From Lachnospiraceae bacterium (GTDB lineage: Bacteria; Bacillota; Clostridia; Lachnospirales; Lachnospiraceae), in NCBI GenBank assembly GCA_017469405.1, contig JAFUGL010000020.1, forward strand, positions 1-45,693: DNA of 45,693 bases, read 5' to 3'. A program made the position numbers and the translations under genes. The notes under the pieces were generated by a model. That model was not told the origin of the DNA, ran no database searches, and saw only the letters and a list, made by a program, of their open reading frames with translations. This document shows positions 42,388-45,693 of this stretch, in pieces. Every line of letters starts with the position of its first letter. The first letter of the stretch is position 1.

Positions 42388-42480
42388 TTTATTCCCAAAT
42401 ACCTATGATATTATAACCATTTTGTCACAAGCTTGCAACAAAATTTTGAACTAAAGATTTAATATGAAATATCAGATAAA

Positions 42481-42948
42481 TTATACTGCAAAATCAATTC
42501 TGTTTCCCTTCGTAGCTTCTGCTTCAAAAGCCTTCTGGTTTTTTCCATAAGAATCATTTGTATAAGTTGTCTTTATTACAGTATTGGTGTTACCGCCTGC
42601 TACATAAGCTCTTCCACATTCAGGACATATGGCAGTTTTAAGTGAGACCGAAACAGAAACTAATTCCTTATTTTCTTCATTACCCTCTGCTATAGCGTTG
42701 GCAACATGCTCCTGCTCATGAGACATAACCTTTGCATAGGATTCTTCAGGCTTAATTCTTCCCGGAGATTTAAAGGAAACCATCTCATCAGAACCATCCT
42801 GATAACGTCTTTCCTTACAGGTCTGACATTCTGTCTTTTGTACTTTGGACGCACTACGTGTGGTATTGTCAGTATAAACAGGTGTTACTCTGCTGACATT
42901 AGACACAGGAATTGTATAATTGTTGCTCATTCCGTATGGACTAATCAT
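42481..42948 (-). CDS. SprA-family putative metalloprotease
   Basis: The 155-residue protein has a CQTCKERRYQDGSDE motif near residues 41-55 with FKSPGRIKPEES, then the zinc-protease-like HEQEH at residues 77-81. A CPECGRAY pair follows near 113. This combination is that of the SprA-related family, whose function is not established; HExxH suggests a zinc hydrolase. It has no signal peptide. AGGAGCG precedes the ATG. It is monocistronic, with its own terminator. Confidence 0.78.
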   Translation of the reverse strand: MISPYGMSNNYTIPVSNVSRVTPVYTDNTTRSASKVQKTECQTCKERRYQDGSDEMVSFKSPGRIKPEESYAKVMSHEQEHVANAIAEGNEENKELVSVSVSLKTAICPECGRAYVAGGNTNTVIKTTYTNDSYGKNQKAFEAEATKGNRIDFAV

Positions 42949-43105
42949 AATACCACGCTCCTAAATCAAACTACATTTTCCAAAACACAACCTAAAGTTA
43001 CCTATAATTAAACATATTATACATCTAAATATCGTAAAATGCAATCGTTTTGAATTGTAAAAACTAATCTTATAATGTGTCATAGGTATGTGTCACGGAT
43101 CATCT

Positions 43106-43945
43106 TTACAGTTTAAAATCATCCCATATATTTTTTCCGGCAAAGTTTTGTTCTTTGTATTTTATTATATATGCTTTACTGTCTATGTACTGCTCATCAG
43201 AAAATGCTTCTAAAAGATATGGTATATCAGCTTCTTTTATAAATTCATGTTCTGCATATATTTTAAGATAATTAAAGCTTTCGTGTTTATTACCAAGGAT
43301 ATACATTATAGTATCTTCTTTATGGGAAGCTATGTATGATTTATATATATCCATATAATCAGCTGCCGGTACATTTTCGGACTTTAGTCTTACTAAAATC
43401 GCACCACATTTTTTCTCCCGCTGCTTTTTCTTATAATACTCTATATCGTTTTCAGGATCCTCATAATCCTCTTCTCCTCCCGCCAAAAACGGGTTAAAAC
43501 CTGCCTCATCAGCTTCATCAATATAATCAGTAAGATTGGCATCAAAAAAGTCAAGCCAGCTATCATCGGAAATGTTTGAAAAATCATATATTTCACTTTT
43601 TTTGAAGCATTTAACTGCTATCGCAAGAAGTTCAGATATATCCTCATTTGCATAATACATCTGCTCTTTTTCCTGTTCGGAATAAACAACTATTTTTTCA
43701 AGTGCCATGTCATCCAAAAAGACTTCCTTACCAAAATCTTTAACGGTATCCGGAAACCATATTTCCTTAAGCCTTACGCAGTGTGCAAATGCCCAATCTC
43801 CTATCCTCTTTACACCATATGGCACAAAAATTATGTCAACCTTTTGATTTCCAAGCAAGGCCTTTTTAGGAACCTCTCCATCAGCGATATCCGGTATAAG
43901 ACTTTTATTCATTTTATCTTCAAATTGTTTTTTACTTATAAGCAT
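43106..43945 (-). CDS. BspA-type leucine-rich-repeat protein (intracellular)
   Basis: The 279-residue protein has two to three BspA-like LRR_5 units near residues 35-95 (IIFVPYGVKRIGDWAFAHC, LKEIWFPDTVKDFGKEVFLDD, LEKIVVY). A helical, acidic, Lys/Tyr-rich C-terminal part of unknown fold follows. There is no signal peptide, unlike surface BspA proteins. A CGGAG lies 8 nt before the ATG. The gene follows the dihydrouridine synthase by 92 bp on the same strand. Confidence 0.75.
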   Translation of the reverse strand: MLISKKQFEDKMNKSLIPDIADGEVPKKALLGNQKVDIIFVPYGVKRIGDWAFAHCVRLKEIWFPDTVKDFGKEVFLDDMALEKIVVYSEQEKEQMYYANEDISELLAIAVKCFKKSEIYDFSNISDDSWLDFFDANLTDYIDEADEAGFNPFLAGGEEDYEDPENDIEYYKKKQREKKCGAILVRLKSENVPAADYMDIYKSYIASHKEDTIMYILGNKHESFNYLKIYAEHEFIKEADIPYLLEAFSDEQYIDSKAYIIKYKEQNFAGKNIWDDFKL

Positions 43946-44037
43946 TTTTTCACTCCGAAGCTATTTTTTTAATTTACTGATATCTTTTTAATATATAATA
44001 ACGTTGAAAGTTTTATCTTTTTATACATCTTGTGAAG

Positions 44038-45021
44038 CTATTTTAGATTTCTTATTGCCGCCTCATATTCACCATAGCTTTTTGTCTTTAATATATTACG
44101 CACTGCTCTTTCCGCGTCAGGATAGATTTCCTTCCAATAGGTCCATAGTTCCTTCATGTGAAAGAGAACATTTTTATCCGGCGACATAATCTCCTGATAG
44201 CCATGATATATTTCATCGTGATAATTCCAAAAAATCTTAAAGTCAAAAGTATTATTTTGACTTATCTTATCAGTCACATCTATTAAGTCGTGAGTCTTTA
44301 TTTTAGCACAACAATCCTCATAAATATTGTACTGCTTTATCAACTCCGGATTATAAAGAAGTCCTCTGCCAAGCATCACAGTATCTGATGTTTCGCTCCT
44401 TTTTATAATATCCTCACAGGAAAAAAGATTACCGTTATAAATCACAGGCGCCTTGCTATGCTCCACCGCATACTCATAAAATTCCATCCTCGGCTTACCC
44501 TTATAATAATCCTTTTCTATCCTCGGATGTACTATCAGTTCCGATATCGGATACTTATTATAGATTTCAAGTATATCATAAAACTCCTCCGGCGCATATC
44601 TTCCAAGTCTTGTTTTAATAGATATTTTCACATTATTCGAATCAGCCCATTCATATATGGAATCATAGAGCTGCTCCATCTCATACCATTCCGTCAAAAA
44701 TCCCGCACCCTTTTTCTTGGCACATACCGTACCTGACGGGCAGCCCAGATTAAGATTAAGCTCCTTGTATCCCATATCAGATAATTCCTTTGCCGCACCA
44801 ATAAAAGCCACAGAATTATTGGTAAGTATCTGCGGCACAAGCTTTATGCCTTGATTATGTTCAGGACATAATTCTCTTACATTTTTCGGTGTCAGAAAGC
44901 AATTATCTGTTGGTGATATAAACGGTGCAAAATATTTATCAATCCCACCGTAATATTTTTCGTATGCATTTCTGAATATATATCTTGTAATTCCCTCAAG
45001 GGGTGCAAAGTAAAATTTCAT
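44038..45021 (-). CDS. dus: tRNA-dihydrouridine synthase
   Basis: The 327-residue FMN-dependent TIM-barrel enzyme starts FYFAPLEGITRYIFR. It has NLNLGCPSGTVCAKKKGAG near residues 89-107, with the catalytic Cys in the GCP motif. Later come KTRLGR, IVHPRIEKDYYKG with the conserved His, and MLGRGLLYNP, the phosphate-binding region. It reduces uridine in the D-loop of tRNA. Subgroup DusB/DusC cannot be assigned from sequence alone. The upstream ribosome site is weak (AGGAT). Confidence 0.93.
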   Translation of the reverse strand: MKFYFAPLEGITRYIFRNAYEKYYGGIDKYFAPFISPTDNCFLTPKNVRELCPEHNQGIKLVPQILTNNSVAFIGAAKELSDMGYKELNLNLGCPSGTVCAKKKGAGFLTEWYEMEQLYDSIYEWADSNNVKISIKTRLGRYAPEEFYDILEIYNKYPISELIVHPRIEKDYYKGKPRMEFYEYAVEHSKAPVIYNGNLFSCEDIIKRSETSDTVMLGRGLLYNPELIKQYNIYEDCCAKIKTHDLIDVTDKISQNNTFDFKIFWNYHDEIYHGYQEIMSPDKNVLFHMKELWTYWKEIYPDAERAVRNILKTKSYGEYEAAIRNLK

Positions 45022-45096
45022 CGCTATTTTTCAAAATCCTTTGTTTATTCATAGCTTTATGGATGTATCCACAATCAAACATCAACGCAAAGCTCA

Positions 45097-45693
45097 TTAT
45101 ATTCCATACTTCTCAAGGTCAACCCGACCATTCACAACCTCAATACCATCTGTCTCAAGCAGTACCTGCTGCCTGCCCGGACCGCCAAAGGCAAACTCTC
45201 CCGACAGCTCTCCTTTGGAATTTACCACTCTGTAGCAGGGTATCTCATCCGGATAAGGATTTTTATGAAGTGCATTTCCCACAGCACGGCACATCTTCGG
45301 ATTGCCTGCCATCTCGGCAACCTTTGCGTATGTAGCAACCTTTCCCTTGGGAATCTTCTTAACTGCCTCGTATATTCGTCTTGTGGGACTGTCTGTAACT
45401 ATATCATAGCTTTCAGATATCATCCTCTTTATATCATCCTCTGGTATACTGCCATCCAAGATAATAGTATTCCAATGCTCCTTGTTCTGATGCCATCCCG
45501 GTATAACCGACTTAAAAGCTTTTCTCCAAAACTCTCTCCACTCCGGATCTACCTTTACATTAAGATTAATATAGCCGTCTCTTTCATATGTCCAAAGAAA
45601 TGCCTTTTTGCTCTTTTTCACGCGTACCAGTTGCCAGTTGGTATCATGAAATGGAGCATCCTGATATGTATTCGGAAATGAAAGTCCGAATTC
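45097..45693 (-). CDS. MmcQ/YjbR - MGMT fusion, cut by the right edge
   Basis: The frame stays open to the right end of the window (no start seen), and its residues FGLSFPNTYQDAPFHDTNW are those of a MmcQ/YjbR domain, so the protein is partial here. The MmcQ/YjbR part (to GSIPEDDIKRMI) is followed by an alkylguanine-transferase (MGMT/Atl) DNA-binding domain with RRIYEAVKKIPKGKVATYA, and IPCYRVV in place of the usual PCHRVV. The Cys is kept, the His is Tyr. It probably binds or repairs alkylated DNA. The right edge carries the six bases of an EcoRI site, by chance as far as I can see. Confidence 0.85.
   Translation of the reverse strand, partial: EFGLSFPNTYQDAPFHDTNWQLVRVKKSKKAFLWTYERDGYINLNVKVDPEWREFWRKAFKSVIPGWHQNKEHWNTIILDGSIPEDDIKRMISESYDIVTDSPTRRIYEAVKKIPKGKVATYAKVAEMAGNPKMCRAVGNALHKNPYPDEIPCYRVVNSKGELSGEFAFGGPGRQQVLLETDGIEVVNGRVDLEKYGI

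Noticed and set aside
45688-45693. EcoRI site at the exact right end, possibly a cloning junction
   Set aside because: The reading frame of the fusion protein continues smoothly to the edge with expected residues and the left edge has no such site, so coincidence is simpler.

Overview
The window looks like a chromosomal stretch of a low-GC Firmicute, most likely a Lachnospiraceae-type clostridium. The grounds are AT-rich DNA, AGGAGG-type ribosome binding sites with frequent TTG or GTG starts, sigma-A-like promoters, a BspA-type leucine-rich-repeat protein, PilZ and EAL signalling traces, and a surface peptidase carrying tandem repeats. The family assignment is inference. I see no rRNA, tRNA, CRISPR array, phage module or insertion sequence. 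Nearly all genes lie on the minus strand. The exceptions are an orphan prepilin, a methyltransferase followed by hslO, a PilZ protein and an AP2-domain protein.

Left part (1-15.6 kb). An SGNH hydrolase and a prepilin-like gene diverge from a shared palindrome-rich gap. Next is a compact four-ORF minus-strand unit: a 54-residue EAL-tip peptide, the SAM-binding half of an adenine-DNA methyltransferase, an unknown 170-residue ORF, and the NPPY half of the methyltransferase. A metal-handling pair follows (DUF2318 protein plus an HMA/TauE-like/cupredoxin fusion). Then come two SAM methyltransferases behind an elaborate promoter, glycerate kinase, an unknown Rossmann-like protein, a tyrosine phosphatase, a GH13 glucosidase, and aminopeptidase C flanked by two paralogous unknown proteins.

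Middle (15.6-32 kb). A methyltransferase and hslO (plus strand) face a complete potABCD polyamine importer. After a MetH-activation-like protein and PilZ come rfbD, a polyprenyl-phosphate sugar transferase and glmM (envelope precursors). The queuosine precursor operon queD-queE-folE-queC follows, with a lipid kinase coupled to its end. It sits behind what I read as a preQ1-I riboswitch with a terminator platform, placed just downstream of thrC.

Right part (32-45.7 kb). A 3D-domain wall protein, an AP2 / degenerate-HNH / AP2 protein, two paralogous NlpC/P60-like peptidases (one with five surface repeats), an asparagine-synthetase-like protein lacking the glutaminase cysteine, exonuclease III, pyridoxal kinase, a zinc-ribbon protein, a SpoVB/MurJ-type flippase, a SprA-family putative metalloprotease, an LRR protein, a dihydrouridine synthase, and an MmcQ-MGMT fusion cut by the right edge.

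The most unusual non-coding signal is a family of large intergenic hairpins at about 13.4, 17.6 and 23.1 kb. Their apical head is conserved (consensus GTKAGCNNMAGCGA) while their long stems differ from locus to locus. Other items worth attention are the split methyltransferase cassette, the AP2 double-domain protein, the terminator whose U-tract is the ribosome-binding spacer of the next gene, and the layered regulatory region at 8.0-8.15 kb.
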